Of a stretch of DNA of 64,000 nucleotides, positions 62,868 to 64,000 are shown piece after piece; the stretch's first letter is position 1; each line of letters opens with the position of its first letter. Made by a program: the position numbers and the translations under genes. Location of the stretch: the NCBI RefSeq assembly GCF_002368415.1, contig NZ_AP018290.1:8547717-8611716 (forward strand), in the 5' to 3' direction. The notes beneath the pieces were generated by a model, which worked only from the letters and a program-made list of their open reading frames with translations, was not told the origin of the DNA and made no database searches. The stretch is from Calothrix sp. NIES-4105. Lineage in GTDB: Bacteria > Cyanobacteriota > Cyanobacteriia > Cyanobacteriales > Nostocaceae.

Positions 62868-64000
62868 TTAGAATGTGAAGGTTGTACGTAAGGTACCGAT
62901 GTAAACGGTATCGTTACGGTCGTTGTGTTCTGGGTTGAAGATTACTAACAACGCAGGAGTTACCGAAACGTTGTCATTAAGTTGTAATCTGTACAGAGTT
63001 TCTAATTGGTAAGAAGTGTCTTCGTCTTTCTGACGTGTACCAGCTGCGTTGCCCACACCACCAGCTACAGCTCCTCTAAAATTGCTACCTGTAATTTTAG
63101 GAGGTTGACCAAAAGTAACACCTAGTAAACTGCCTTTGCTACCAAAATCTCTAAGCGCTAAGTTTGCTGCCCAATATGTAGCAGTGGCATCTAATCTATT
63201 ATTATTTACTCCTGTTTCACCTGAGATGTCAGCTAAACCATACCATCCACCAATTGCGATTTTGTCACTTAGACGGAAGTTAACTTGGGCGCCGTAGTGG
63301 TTTGCAGAAGTGGCAATGTTGTTATTGATAGTACCATTGGCGTTAAGCGTAGCAAAAGGTGCGCTAGCAAAATCACTACCTGTGCTTTCAAATACGTTTA
63401 CTCCACCAGCATTGTTTTGATAAGTGTGAGCATAAGTCAAACCAATACCTAGTTGTCTGCTAGGTTGGAAAGCAAGTTGTGCAAGTGCAGCATAGTTACC
63501 TTCTGTAAGACCATTTCTATCATTAGGGTTGTTTGCTGTGTTAGTACGTCCACCTGCCAAGTAACCACCTGATAGAGATATTGCTCCACTGGGGTTAAAG
63601 GTAATAGTAGCACCGGCGCCACCTTGACCTTGGCGGTAAATTGGGCTAAAACGACCGTAACGAGAAATTGAACCACGGCTAGAACTAGCAAAGTCTGGGT
63701 TAAAGTTATTGATGTTTTCCCAGAACTCACCGTTATTAGCATCAACCTTAATACGAATAGCATCGCTCAGGTTAAAAGCGTAGTTAATTTTATCAATAGC
63801 AACGCTGTTAGGGTTGTTGTTGAAACCATCGTATGCCAAGCGGGTCATTTGTGTACCTGTAGAACCTGTACCAGCAGCGTTGTCATTATTAGAAATAACG
63901 TTTCCTGCTTGCAAACGAATTTGCAACTGGTCTTTACCACTAAAACTGCTAAGTAAGTTCAAACGAATCCGGTCAGAGAAGGTGGTATTGCTGTTTAAGT
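62868..64000 (-). CDS. Iron-uptake/carbohydrate porin of the SomA-OprB group (partial, N-terminus beyond right edge)
   Basis: The frame is open to base 64000; an internal ATG at 63962 is not the start, because the codons upstream continue the barrel (RIRLNLLSSFSG). About 377 residues visible: repeated amphipathic beta strands (DQLQIRLQAGNVI, ISLSGGYLAGG, GIGLTYAHTYQN, AIGGWYGLADISG) ending with LRTTFTF and a final Phe, as in outer-membrane barrels. The SLH domain that normally anchors this family to peptidoglycan lies beyond the edge. It forms a passive pore for solutes or iron. Confidence 0.9.
   Translation of the reverse strand, partial: LNSNTTFSDRIRLNLLSSFSGKDQLQIRLQAGNVISNNDNAAGTGSTGTQMTRLAYDGFNNNPNSVAIDKINYAFNLSDAIRIKVDANNGEFWENINNFNPDFASSSRGSISRYGRFSPIYRQGQGGAGATITFNPSGAISLSGGYLAGGRTNTANNPNDRNGLTEGNYAALAQLAFQPSRQLGIGLTYAHTYQNNAGGVNVFESTGSDFASAPFATLNANGTINNNIATSANHYGAQVNFRLSDKIAIGGWYGLADISGETGVNNNRLDATATYWAANLALRDFGSKGSLLGVTFGQPPKITGSNFRGAVAGGVGNAAGTRQKDEDTSYQLETLYRLQLNDNVSVTPALLVIFNPEHNDRNDTVYIGTLRTTFTF

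Overview
The window comes from a cyanobacterium, most likely a filamentous heterocyst-forming one (Nostocales). Evidence: a cyanobacterial group 2 sigma factor, NDH-1 genes ndhF and ndhD next to a RbcR-type LysR regulator, the photosystem II factor Psb27, CofH for deazaflavin synthesis, a SomA/OprB-like porin, a cyanoexosortase-associated protein, and many heptanucleotide tandem repeats (TGCTGAG / TATGAGT types) typical of this order. Base composition is AT-leaning. The palindrome GGCGCC occurs about 100 times, while the usual cyanobacterial palindrome GCGATCGC was not seen.

Layout. 1-4.1 kb: sigma factor (cut by the left edge), gpsA, lipA and a tRNA-Pro(CGG). 4.3-8.1 kb: an AT-rich two-gene cassette directly after the tRNA, a Swt1-type HEPN protein (RNase-like RX4H motif) abutting a P-loop NTPase with a TPR-like tail, followed by a small opposite-strand gene with a good ribosome-binding site. 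This is the best candidate for an undescribed system (possible defence or abortive-infection module). 8.1-18 kb: polA with a repeat-derived linker, HAD phosphatase, DALR-domain protein, Crp-type regulator, an intact PstS-like protein beside its decayed paralogue, and a Ser/Thr kinase. 18-25 kb: rbcR, an NnrU-family membrane protein, an atypical thioredoxin, ndhF, ndhD and a membrane-anchored Mrr-like nuclease. 25-30 kb: surE, a 2H phosphoesterase-like protein, an MltA-type lytic transglycosylase and a rhomboid protease.

30-46 kb: an exopolysaccharide region (Wzc-like ATPase, Wza-like export protein, cyanoexosortase-associated protein, later a sugar transferase), an ankyrin protein, a glycogen phosphorylase remnant, a hybrid histidine kinase, and intergenic regions full of nested repeats. 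46-51 kb: psb27, cofH, a GT2-GtrA glycosyltransferase and a GT39-like membrane glycosyltransferase. 51-59 kb: hydantoinase/oxoprolinase subunits A and B, separated by five small genes (two GNATs, a DUF7689-like pair, an APH-fold phosphotransferase). 59-64 kb: a DUF4351-type protein with a recent partial tail duplication, a RelE-type toxin gene broken by one stop codon plus its antitoxin, a DUF3318 protein, a zinc-ribbon protein, and a porin cut by the right edge.

Repeats are the dominant accessory content. I distinguish (i) heptad repeats, (ii) a family of about 28-bp palindromes with fixed outer arms and variable but self-complementary centres, sometimes inside genes, (iii) two MITE-like elements with GTGTACACA termini, one with an 11-bp target duplication, (iv) a 142-bp inverted-repeat element with a 9-bp target duplication, (v) three copies of a GGTGYGTGACGC hairpin element, (vi) GGGCGGGTT palindromes and (vii) three tandem 62-bp hairpin units. 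Several genes take codons, a start or a stop from these repeats. All calls rest on reading the sequence and translations. No database search or folding program was run.
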